Shown: piece by piece, positions 1-7,278 of the stretch
Layout of the letters: every line of letters begins with the position of its first letter
Numbering within the stretch: the stretch's first letter is position 1
Assembly: GCA_947166015.1 (NCBI GenBank)
Contig: CAMVCQ010000012.1
Span: forward strand, 1-35,219
Direction of reading: 5' to 3'
Length of the DNA stretch: 35,219 nt
Source of the DNA: an uncultured Lachnospiraceae bacterium
GTDB lineage: Bacteria > Bacillota > Clostridia > Lachnospirales > Lachnospiraceae
Translations under genes and position numbers: made by a program
Notes under the pieces: generated by a model
What the model was told of the DNA's origin: nothing
The model's database searches: none
What the model saw: the letters and a program-made list of their open reading frames with translations, nothing else

Positions 1-2447
1 GCTATACTACAAATTCCAAATACGGTTCACCCATACGCTGGAAAAATCTTTTCTTCGTCAAAAACAGAAAAGATGCAAAAGATGGTTGGGAGCCGGTAAG
101 CCCGACCTGCGGAGGTCCGGCATACAATTGGAATGATTCGAAAGAACAAATGATCAAAAAAGACAGCTACGATGAGCTGAAAAACTATCTGAAAAATGAC
201 GGCTTGTATATATACTATAAACCTGATAAACCATATACGGACGGAGAGACTTATATCTCAGGTATACAGATTGTTGCGGGAACATTTTCAGCGAAGGGCA
301 CTTCAAACTATATACTTAGTGACTATATGGATGAGCTGGGGGTTACGCCGGTGTGTCGCGTGGCAGAGGATGTCCTGGATTCGACAGAAAATGTTGAGTT
401 CTCGCGTGCGGTCGTAGGCGCCGGTGGTGCGGCGGTTATGTCACGTGCCGATGCCACGAAGGGCAGGTACAACAACTATGATATATGGATCGCGTATTCA
501 ACGACGCATAATCCTTTCCGTGCGCTCACCGATATCAAGTATTATCGCAGCAGTTATACCGATTCGGATCTGTTCCAGAGCTTTGCGGTGAATGGAACCG
601 GATACAATGCTTGTGAAAAGTATTGTCAGGTGATCAATGATGAAAGAAGCGGATCCCTTACGTACAGGTATTTCGCACAAGATCATGCAGTTCTCTCGCC
701 CGGCATCGATGGAACAAGGCATCCACATCCTCAAACCGGTGAGCCGATCTTGGTAGAATTGCAAAAAATGACCCCTACAGGCATCAAAAAACAGGAAAGC
801 GTCGGTCTCTATGTAAGCGGGTATGTGAACGGAGCCGAGCCGATCCGGGAGAAGGATCTTGCTATCAATGATTCACCGGAAGCGCCTGAAGGTTTTAGCC
901 AGATCAGAGAATTTCTGAACTTGTACGATACTTCACCGCACAATCTTGGATTTCAGGCGGCGAACGGGCCTGCACTAAACGTATATATGTATTTGCAAGG
1001 ACAAGAAAAGCTCGAGCGCCCCAAATACGTCAAGGCTGTAAACAGCGTATATGTTGAGACACCGACAAAGTATGAGCAGGACGGAGAAAAGAAAGAGCTT
1101 AAAGGAAGTCAGATGAGTATGTACAATCGGATCCTTCCTGAACAATGTCGAGTGGGACTTATCCAAAGTGGTGCCGAAGAGGTACTCACGACAGGCGACA
1201 GAAGTCGCGTTCTGACAGGAAACAAAATCTCGGATACTGCAATGCAGGGCTATACCTATAACGTTGCAAAAAAAGAGAAAGACGACAAAACACCTGAGTA
1301 TTTTTGTTATATAGGAGTAGCGAGAACAAACAAAGAAACAGACGCTGTCAGAGGAATTATCAAGTATCGCCAAAATGTATCAAGCATGTATGCCAGACCG
1401 ACCTCGTCGGCTGTCATAGGTGGAGTTGATTATACAGCCGTTGGAAGCTGCTACAAGGATCCTTATGGGGACATTTTTGCACTGTATACTTCCAAAAATA
1501 CGGGAGCCGGCGAGCCGATCACGGATGTCTTCATAAGTGACAATCCGTTTGAAACATCGACCGATACGATGCTCGGAGCTACGGAAACAGACAAAGGAAG
1601 CGGAGCAAAAAGGGTATTTGCTTCCACCGGACTTGAGAATTCCGAAAAACTGTTTATCCACATGAAACGCTCCAATTCTGAAAAGATATATTATTCAAGA
1701 TTGGTTGTTTGTGAGAGCATTGACCCGCTTGCTGACATGAAAGCTGTGCAGATCAAACTGCTCTCGGCCGGATGTAACCGTTGCATACCGGTTGATATGA
1801 ACAAGAAAGCCGGAGGAAGGTTTGTCCTTATCGGAGCGCGTACCTGCTCTACAACAAGCTCCGACATCGCTATCAGGGACATAGCGATAACTGTCGGAAA
1901 AGATCATGTGGACAGCTACATATCCGACGACGGTTATGAGTATATCAGTGCCGGAAATGTTTCACTGAATTCCGGAACCGAATACGGCAAAAAAATATAT
2001 GTTTATTATTCACACGGAGTGAAGATATCAGAGGGCGACTCGGATGATCTGATCGCGAACAATACAGATACAAACACCACTCCGACCGATACCGGAATAG
2101 AGGATGAGGATGACCTCGGAGACTGGCTTGACGAAAACGACGAGGATGAACCGGAGATTGTTTATATGGATCAAAAACCGATCATCGGACTTGCTGCATC
2201 GGATGGCGATTTCCTGCCGGAGAGCATACCGGGTATGAACTGGACAAAGCTTCTTGACCAAAACCGCAACCGTGTGAATGCAAACGAAGGAGTGATCTAC
2301 CGCGACGATGAGTTCAACGTTATCGACAACAGACTGTATCTGTACTGTGCACGAGAGGGAGGAGAGGCATCTTGTCCGGAGGCGCGTGTGACAGAGACTG
2401 ATGGTAAATACTGTATGTTGGTCGGAATGTTGAAATTCACAAAATAA
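1..2447 (+). CDS. Large repeat-containing surface-type protein, 5' end outside window (partial)
   Basis: The reading frame is open from the first bases (codons start at base 3), so the ATG at 150 is internal and at least 815 residues lie in the window. I recognise no characterised family. It contains about eight spaced copies of a loose motif: a hydrophobic strand ending in Tyr, a polar turn often with Thr-Thr or Arg-Thr-Asn, then Gly-x-Pro-Ile-x-Asp or a variant and a second strand. Examples are YTTNSKYGSPIR near base 6, AYSTTHNPFRALTDI near 490, YIGVARTNKETDAVRGI near 1310, LYTSKNTGAGEPITDVFI near 1480 and RFVLIGARTCSTTSSDIAI near 1820. This resembles beta-prism (MABP-like) repeats, which is inference only. 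An acidic linker rich in Asp, Glu and Thr lies near 2030-2160. There is no membrane helix in the visible part. The next gene shares the motif, suggesting joint function. Confidence 0.75.
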   Translation, partial: YTTNSKYGSPIRWKNLFFVKNRKDAKDGWEPVSPTCGGPAYNWNDSKEQMIKKDSYDELKNYLKNDGLYIYYKPDKPYTDGETYISGIQIVAGTFSAKGTSNYILSDYMDELGVTPVCRVAEDVLDSTENVEFSRAVVGAGGAAVMSRADATKGRYNNYDIWIAYSTTHNPFRALTDIKYYRSSYTDSDLFQSFAVNGTGYNACEKYCQVINDERSGSLTYRYFAQDHAVLSPGIDGTRHPHPQTGEPILVELQKMTPTGIKKQESVGLYVSGYVNGAEPIREKDLAINDSPEAPEGFSQIREFLNLYDTSPHNLGFQAANGPALNVYMYLQGQEKLERPKYVKAVNSVYVETPTKYEQDGEKKELKGSQMSMYNRILPEQCRVGLIQSGAEEVLTTGDRSRVLTGNKISDTAMQGYTYNVAKKEKDDKTPEYFCYIGVARTNKETDAVRGIIKYRQNVSSMYARPTSSAVIGGVDYTAVGSCYKDPYGDIFALYTSKNTGAGEPITDVFISDNPFETSTDTMLGATETDKGSGAKRVFASTGLENSEKLFIHMKRSNSEKIYYSRLVVCESIDPLADMKAVQIKLLSAGCNRCIPVDMNKKAGGRFVLIGARTCSTTSSDIAIRDIAITVGKDHVDSYISDDGYEYISAGNVSLNSGTEYGKKIYVYYSHGVKISEGDSDDLIANNTDTNTTPTDTGIEDEDDLGDWLDENDEDEPEIVYMDQKPIIGLAASDGDFLPESIPGMNWTKLLDQNRNRVNANEGVIYRDDEFNVIDNRLYLYCAREGGEASCPEARVTETDGKYCMLVGMLKFTK

Positions 2448-2469
2448 AAATGCGACGCGCGGACTGAAA

Positions 2470-2552
2470 TTGTCGGTTATATAATTAGATACGACAAAAA
2501 AATGTTCCGCAGTCGGAGCATGGAAAAAATAAAAAAAGTCTGCAGCGAGACT
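2470..2552 (+). other. Leader with small inverted repeats before the 764-aa membrane protein
   Basis: The 125-nt gap between the first two genes holds three short inverted repeats: TTGTCG/CGACAA (2470-2475 and 2491-2496), ATGTTCCG/CGGAGCAT (2502-2509 and 2514-2521, one G-U pair, 4-nt loop) and AGTCT/AGACT (2537-2541 and 2548-2552). No T-run follows the middle hairpin on the plus strand, so it is not a normal plus-strand terminator. A TATAAT-like sequence at 2480-2485 has no clear -35 partner. The function is unknown. Confidence 0.4.
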
Positions 2553-2572
2553 CAGACAGAATGGAGGAAACT

Positions 2573-4867
2573 ATGAATAAAGGTAAAACGAGAAAATCCA
2601 TTATTAAACGGGGAATTGCTGTGGGCTTGATAGCAGTTATGGCATCCATAACTCCGATGCAGGATGTCCGTCCAATGGGAGCGGATGTAGCAAAAGCCGC
2701 AACCGCGGAAAGCGCATCACAGGACAAAGCACCCTATATCGGAGAGGTTCGTCTGTCGGTCGACGCAAGTCCTGAAAACGCAAAGCTTCTCCTTACGCTT
2801 GCAGGCTATGAAGTGATCGATCAGGATCTGAACCAGGGTGCGGGAGCTTATTGGAATGATATCGGTGACCAGGCAGTCTACATGGGTATCAAAAGAACAA
2901 ATGACAAGAAAAAAGCCATCCGTGATATGAAAACCATGAACATGCTTGGTAAATATTCATACACCGGGTTAAAAGAAAAACTCGAGCAGAACAAAAAAGA
3001 AGCAAAAGAGCTGTATCAAAAGATATCAGACGGGATCAATGAGTTTGCAGATAATTATGAAAACAAAGACGCTGCAGCGCAGTCGGCATACTCCATGATG
3101 AACCTTTACAAAGAGGATGATTCGGATAAACTCGTAGGGGATTATATACTTGGCAAGCCCGATGAAGAGGATGTCATGAAGGTTTTGGGACAGGGCAATA
3201 CCTATGGAATTGCAGCAATGCTGAGATCGCTTATCTATGGTGCGGAAAAAAGCACGGATGACGGTGCGGTGTGGACAGAGCGTCTTTCAAAAATGACATC
3301 CTACAGTGAACTACTCAAAATATATACAAACGAATTATATGGCAAGAACAGAGTAGGCGGGGAGAAAAAAGAAAAGGTAGAAAAGATAATAGCTTCTGAT
3401 CTTGATGCGCCTGCAAGAGCACTGCTTGCACAGTGGCCGGAGATCCGCAAGATATTTACATCTGCTCCCGAGAGCGAGGAAAGGATCATGGATACTGACG
3501 GTGAGATCACTGACTACGATGAAATGCTTGAGCTAAGTGATGATGTGGGAAACAGCGTAGCTACAAACTATGCAAAATCAATTCCTTATGGCAAAAAAAC
3601 AGCATACGACCTTTTCACTGTATCAACTTCATCATTTGAGAAAAACATCAAAAACCTGTATCCTCTGGTGTATGCACTTTCTCCGGGACAGAGAAGCCTT
3701 GTGGAGGTGGCGAACTTTGCAGATCTTTTCCAGGCATCACTGCTTCGTCAGTCAGCAAAAGAAAACAAAGAAATGACAAAAGAAATCACAGAGGTTCAAA
3801 CAGGACTGGAAAAATCAGTAGATGTTGTTTCGATATACGACGGTGTTGACCGTGCTATATATGCAGACAATGCGGCGATGACATCAAAAGCAACTGCTGC
3901 TATGGAAGGACAGGGAATTGGAAATGCCATTATTACAGCGGCGATAGGCAGTGTGCTCGCTGTTGGTGCAGCTTGTATGATGGTTTCCGGAATTAGAACT
4001 CTAACGACTGCAAAAGCTCTAGATTATATACGTACACATTTTGATGTCGAAAAAATGGAAGCACATTACAATAGAATATATGAGACAATGAAGCAAAAAG
4101 CATTTGATGGTGAAATTATTTGGGATTTTGAAAAAACAAAAGAGGTTACAGATGCCAAGGAGGCTTGGGATATTACCAAGGAAGCAAAGAATAACACAGA
4201 TAAAACCTTCAAAATAGGTGCGGTCATGGTGGTTGTATCGGTTATCTTGGCAGCAGTCAGTGTGTATTTGTTCTATAAGTCCATGAAAAACTTATATAAC
4301 CGTAAGCAGCTCCCAATCCCTGATGTACTTGTAGACTATGATGTGCAGAACAAAGCCGGAAAAAACGTAGCATATCACGTTGTCAAGTGGAACAAAAATC
4401 GCGAGGATAAAGACAGGGCTGATCGAGCTGACCTAAACGGTGATGTGGCAAGTCAGTGGCTTGCATTATATACAACAACTGATGAAGTGATGGGCGTACC
4501 GATCCTTGCTGATGGGATTGTGGCAAATGTCGGTGACAGTACAGAACCAAGATCTGATTCCGATGCTCCGTATGTTCCGCTTACGATGTTCGGAAACGAG
4601 AGTGTCCAAAACCTTGTAGATGAAGAGTATTCATACAACGACAGCGTAAATGGTATCTATGTATGGTATCAAAAAGAAGTATCAAGTGATGTGATAGAGG
4701 ATGATACGGATAATGGTGGAGCGGTATCGGGTGAAGCGAGTACAACAGGCTCAAACATAGGCGGTACAAACATGGTACTTTTCACACTCGGCGGTGGCGT
4801 GGCAGGATTGATCATAGGAGTATTCATCGGATACTTCACCCGCAGGAAAAAACAGACAGCGCAGTGA
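2573..4867 (+). CDS. Exported multi-helix membrane protein of unknown function, 764 aa
   Basis: The start is set at the ATG at 2573, which has GGAGG (2563-2567) 5 nt upstream; the in-frame ATG at 2561 is part of that ribosome-binding site. Residues 1-40 form a lysine- and arginine-rich start, a hydrophobic stretch and an AKAAT-like cleavage region, consistent with a signal peptide. Hydrophobic helices follow at about 452-476, 548-568 and 733-757, the last ending in a basic tail (TRRKKQ), so the protein is probably membrane anchored. A helical, charged ectodomain occupies 130-440. Motifs like those of the upstream protein recur near residue 100 (VYMGIKRTNDKKKAIRD) and near 630 (LALYTTTDEVMGVPI). 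The pair is probably co-transcribed and may act in one surface complex. I cannot name a family. Confidence 0.8.
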   Translation: MNKGKTRKSIIKRGIAVGLIAVMASITPMQDVRPMGADVAKAATAESASQDKAPYIGEVRLSVDASPENAKLLLTLAGYEVIDQDLNQGAGAYWNDIGDQAVYMGIKRTNDKKKAIRDMKTMNMLGKYSYTGLKEKLEQNKKEAKELYQKISDGINEFADNYENKDAAAQSAYSMMNLYKEDDSDKLVGDYILGKPDEEDVMKVLGQGNTYGIAAMLRSLIYGAEKSTDDGAVWTERLSKMTSYSELLKIYTNELYGKNRVGGEKKEKVEKIIASDLDAPARALLAQWPEIRKIFTSAPESEERIMDTDGEITDYDEMLELSDDVGNSVATNYAKSIPYGKKTAYDLFTVSTSSFEKNIKNLYPLVYALSPGQRSLVEVANFADLFQASLLRQSAKENKEMTKEITEVQTGLEKSVDVVSIYDGVDRAIYADNAAMTSKATAAMEGQGIGNAIITAAIGSVLAVGAACMMVSGIRTLTTAKALDYIRTHFDVEKMEAHYNRIYETMKQKAFDGEIIWDFEKTKEVTDAKEAWDITKEAKNNTDKTFKIGAVMVVVSVILAAVSVYLFYKSMKNLYNRKQLPIPDVLVDYDVQNKAGKNVAYHVVKWNKNREDKDRADRADLNGDVASQWLALYTTTDEVMGVPILADGIVANVGDSTEPRSDSDAPYVPLTMFGNESVQNLVDEEYSYNDSVNGIYVWYQKEVSSDVIEDDTDNGGAVSGEASTTGSNIGGTNMVLFTLGGGVAGLIIGVFIGYFTRRKKQTAQ

Positions 4868-4882
4868 TGATAAAGACTATAT

Positions 4883-4912
4883 AAACAGCCATCCTGTATG
4901 GGATGGCTGTTT
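4883..4912 (+). terminator. Hairpin terminator after the membrane protein gene
   Basis: A perfect 12-bp inverted repeat, AAACAGCCATCC (4883-4894) and GGATGGCTGTTT (4901-4912) with a 6-nt loop, begins 15 nt after the stop codon. The descending arm ends in TTT and is followed by a short T-rich stretch. Confidence 0.8.
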
Positions 4913-4958
4913 GATTTACGCGGAGTTGCACCTACTTCGTAACAGAGTTGTAAGCAGT

Positions 4959-5007
4959 AAACTCGCTCATAAAAAAGCAGGCATCAAATTGAAACTCACT
5001 CATAAAA
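4959..5007 (+). repeat. Pair of 16-nt direct repeats between terminator and luxS promoter
   Basis: AAACTCGCTCATAAAA (4959-4974) recurs as AAACTCACTCATAAAA (4992-5007), 15 of 16 identical, with a 33-nt period, about three helical turns. The repeats lie 47 nt and more upstream of the luxS -35 box. They could be a regulator-binding site or remnants of duplication; nothing in the window decides this. Confidence 0.5.
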
Positions 5008-5043
5008 TCATGACAAACTGACAAAAACTTCCCCATTTATAAA

Positions 5044-5075
5044 AAAAAGAGTCTTGTCATAACAAGGCTTTTTTT
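5044..5075 (+). terminator. A-tract/T-tract hairpin overlapping the luxS promoter
   Basis: A 14-bp stem (5044-5057 with 5062-5075, two wobble pairs, loop CATA) has an A-run in the left arm and a 7-T run in the right arm, the form of a bidirectional intrinsic terminator. The luxS -35 hexamer lies in its tip and the -10 follows its T-run. Confidence 0.65.
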
Positions 5076-5082
5076 GTATAAT
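5054..5082 (+). promoter_or_regulatory. Sigma-A type promoter of luxS
   Basis: TTGTCA (5054-5059) and TATAAT (5077-5082) are separated by exactly 17 nt. The start codon is 32 nt beyond the -10, leaving a short leader of about 25 nt that holds GGAGG. The promoter is nested in the hairpin at 5044-5075. Confidence 0.8.
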
Positions 5083-5114
5083 TATATATAACTTTTTGAA
5101 TGGAGGAATAGCGC

Positions 5115-5639
5115 ATGGATTTGATACCAAGTTTTTCAGTAGACCACACAAAAATAATCCCGGGCATTTTTATCAGTCGTCAGGATGAGGTCGGCGGAAA
5201 CATCATTACTACATACGATATCAGGGTTACGAGGCCAAACGTCGAGCCTGCTGTATCGGTGGAAGCGATGCACACTCTTGAGCACATCATAGCGACATAT
5301 ATGAGAAATGATCCCGACTGGAAGGATGAAGTGATATATTGGGGACCGATGGGATGTCTGACAGGGTTCTATCTCATCCTCAAAGGCAGCCGCAAGCCAC
5401 AGGAGGTGTTTGAGTTTTTGACCTCTGCATTTGAGTCGGTTGCTGAAGCGACGGATGTACCCGGAGCTACTCCCGAAAACTGCGGAAACTATCGACTTCA
5501 CAACCTTGAAATGGCCAAGTGGTATGCCGTCAGATTTGCTGATTATCTGAGGTCGAATTCCGACAATGAGAGGATTTTTGAGTATCCGAAAACAGAGAGA
5601 CTTGTGACGGATGACGGACAGCAGTTTTATGATTCGTAA
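5115..5639 (+). CDS. luxS: S-ribosylhomocysteine lyase (autoinducer-2 synthesis)
   Basis: LuxS cleaves S-ribosylhomocysteine to homocysteine and the AI-2 precursor DPD, in the cytoplasmic activated-methyl cycle. At 174 aa it is slightly longer than the usual 155-160. The metal-binding HTLEH motif is at residues 53-57, the catalytic Cys is C81 in GPMGCLTGFYL, and the third metal ligand is C123 in TPENCGNYRLHNLEMAK. All expected active-site residues are present, so it should be functional. The ATG at 5115 has GGAGG at 5102-5106, and the in-frame ATG inside that site is cut off by a stop. It has its own promoter and is followed after 25 nt by a cyclophilin gene, probably on the same transcript. 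Confidence 0.97.
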   Translation: MDLIPSFSVDHTKIIPGIFISRQDEVGGNIITTYDIRVTRPNVEPAVSVEAMHTLEHIIATYMRNDPDWKDEVIYWGPMGCLTGFYLILKGSRKPQEVFEFLTSAFESVAEATDVPGATPENCGNYRLHNLEMAKWYAVRFADYLRSNSDNERIFEYPKTERLVTDDGQQFYDS

Positions 5640-5664
5640 TTAAATATTTTTTTGGAGGTAAAAA

Positions 5665-6186
5665 ATGCAAAATCCAATAGTTACCATTACAATGGAAGAT
5701 GGTGGAGTTATCAAGGCGGAGTTGTATCCCGATATCGCACCGAACACGGTAAATAACTTTATTTCACTTATAAACAAAGGCTTTTATAACGGGCTTATTT
5801 TTCACAGAGTTATAGAAGGCTTCATGCTTCAGGGAGGCGATCCTGACGGAAACGGAACGGGAGGCCCGGGATACCAGATACCCGGGGAGTTTACAAACAA
5901 TGGATTTGAGAACAATCTCAAGCATACTCCGGGAGTTCTTTCCATGGCTCGGTCGATGTTTCCCGATTCTGCGGGAAGTCAGTTTTTCATAATGCACAAA
6001 ACCTCACCGCACCTTGACGGAGATTATGCGGCATTTGGAAAAGTAACTGAAGGAATGGATGTAGTGAACGCCATAGCGACGGTTGCAACAGAGGGAGGCA
6101 CGGACAGACCGTATGAGGATCAGGTAATGAAGACAGTTACGGTTGAAACATTTGGAGAGAATTATCCTGAGCCTGTTAAGGCTTGA
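5665..6186 (+). CDS. Cyclophilin-type peptidyl-prolyl cis-trans isomerase
   Basis: This is a 173-aa single-domain cyclophilin that speeds proline isomerisation during protein folding. The catalytic Arg is R48 in FHRVI, followed by FMLQGGDP (F53, Q56) and SQFFI (from 105). The cyclosporin-contact Trp position is Leu (SPHLDGDYAAFGKV), as in many bacterial cyclophilins. No signal peptide is visible, so it is probably cytoplasmic. GGAGG at 5654-5658 supports the ATG at 5665. It follows luxS by 25 nt with no terminator between, so co-transcription is likely. Its cellular partners cannot be read from the sequence. Confidence 0.95.
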   Translation: MQNPIVTITMEDGGVIKAELYPDIAPNTVNNFISLINKGFYNGLIFHRVIEGFMLQGGDPDGNGTGGPGYQIPGEFTNNGFENNLKHTPGVLSMARSMFPDSAGSQFFIMHKTSPHLDGDYAAFGKVTEGMDVVNAIATVATEGGTDRPYEDQVMKTVTVETFGENYPEPVKA

Positions 6187-6193
6187 TCAAGAT

Positions 6194-6225
6194 CAAGGAA
6201 ATGCCGGTTGATCGGTGTTTCCTTG
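6194..6225 (+). terminator. Possible terminator after the cyclophilin gene
   Basis: CAAGGAAA (6194-6201) pairs with TTTCCTTG (6218-6225), with an inner CCG/CGG helix after a 2x2 mismatch. It starts 8 nt after the stop and is followed by TTTGCATGTTT, a weak T-tract. It probably separates luxS-cyclophilin from the signalling operon. Confidence 0.5.
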
Positions 6226-6259
6226 TTTGCATGTTTAATGGCACAGGAGGGTGAAACTA

Positions 6260-7276
6260 TTGGCTGATTGGGTTGTAGTAGTAGATGATGATGTTACAAA
6301 CCTAAATATGGCAGGAAGGATCCTGAGCAAGGCGAATATGCGCGTTACTGCTTTGAAAAGCGGCAGGACGCTGCTTGATTATATCGAGGACAAAAAGCCT
6401 GACCTGATCCTTTTGGACATAATGATGCCTGAGATGGACGGATTTGAGACTCTCAAAGAGCTCAGAGACCGCGAGAAAAAAGCTGGGATAGAGGACGTGA
6501 TCCCGGTTATTTTTCTGACGGCAGATGACAACGAAGAATCCGAGAAAAAAGGACTTTCTCTGGGAGCTATGGACTTTATCAAAAAGCCATTTGTTCCTGA
6601 TGTTTTGACCTTGCGTGTCAGACACTCCATTGAGCTTATACATCTGCAGAGGGACCTGGCAACTGAGGTCGAAAAAAAGACCAGAGCCAATGAAAATCTT
6701 TTCATCCATGTCGTGCAGGCGCTTGCGGAGGCTATAGATGCAAAGGATACATATACAAACGGTCACTCGAGCCGGGTCGCAACCTACTCAAGGGAGATAG
6801 CAAAACGATTTGGGTATGACGATGAAAAACAGCGGCTCATTTTTATGATGGGACTTCTTCATGATGTAGGGAAAATAGGGGTTCCGGACGCTGTTATCAA
6901 TAAACCCGCAAAGCTTACGGAGGACGAGTTTGATCTGATCAAAAATCATCCTGTCATGGGTGCGAGGATCCTCAAAAGCATCACTGAGATGCCGGAGCTT
7001 GCGATAGGTGCGAGATGGCATCACGAGAGATACAGCGGAGGGGGCTATCCTGACGGGATACACGGTGAGGACATCCCGGAACAGGCGAGGATCATAGCCG
7101 TGGCGGATGCTTATGACGCTATGACCAGCAGACGAAGCTATAGAGATCCCCTGCCGCAGGAGGTTGTTCGCGAGGAGATAATCAAAGGGAAGGGAACACA
7201 GTTTGATCCTGTGTTTGCCGATATCATGCTTGGGATGATGGATGAAGACAAAGCTTATGATATGAGGGAGAAGTGA
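6260..7276 (+). CDS. Response regulator with HD-GYP cyclic-di-GMP phosphodiesterase domain
   Basis: The N-terminal receiver has the acidic pocket VVDDD, phosphoacceptor D53 in LLDIMMPEMDG and the KKPF lysine. The HD-GYP domain follows from about residue 130, with GHSSRVATYS, HDVGKIGVPD (H201-D202), HH at 254-255 and GGGYPDG, the residues that bind metal and hydrolyse c-di-GMP in this family. The architecture matches RpfG-type proteins. I place the start at the TTG at 6260, because AGGAGG (6245-6250) is 9 nt upstream; the GTG at 6251 directly abuts that site and has no spacing. It is the first gene of an operon with two hybrid kinases. Phosphorylation probably controls c-di-GMP breakdown, and hence motility or attachment (inference). 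Confidence 0.93.
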   Translation: MADWVVVVDDDVTNLNMAGRILSKANMRVTALKSGRTLLDYIEDKKPDLILLDIMMPEMDGFETLKELRDREKKAGIEDVIPVIFLTADDNEESEKKGLSLGAMDFIKKPFVPDVLTLRVRHSIELIHLQRDLATEVEKKTRANENLFIHVVQALAEAIDAKDTYTNGHSSRVATYSREIAKRFGYDDEKQRLIFMMGLLHDVGKIGVPDAVINKPAKLTEDEFDLIKNHPVMGARILKSITEMPELAIGARWHHERYSGGGYPDGIHGEDIPEQARIIAVADAYDAMTSRRSYRDPLPQEVVREEIIKGKGTQFDPVFADIMLGMMDEDKAYDMREK

Positions 7277-7278
7277 TC

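Noticed and set aside
6251..6259. GTG start of the HD-GYP regulator
   Set aside because: The GTG directly abuts AGGAGG with no spacer; the TTG at 6260 has normal spacing.
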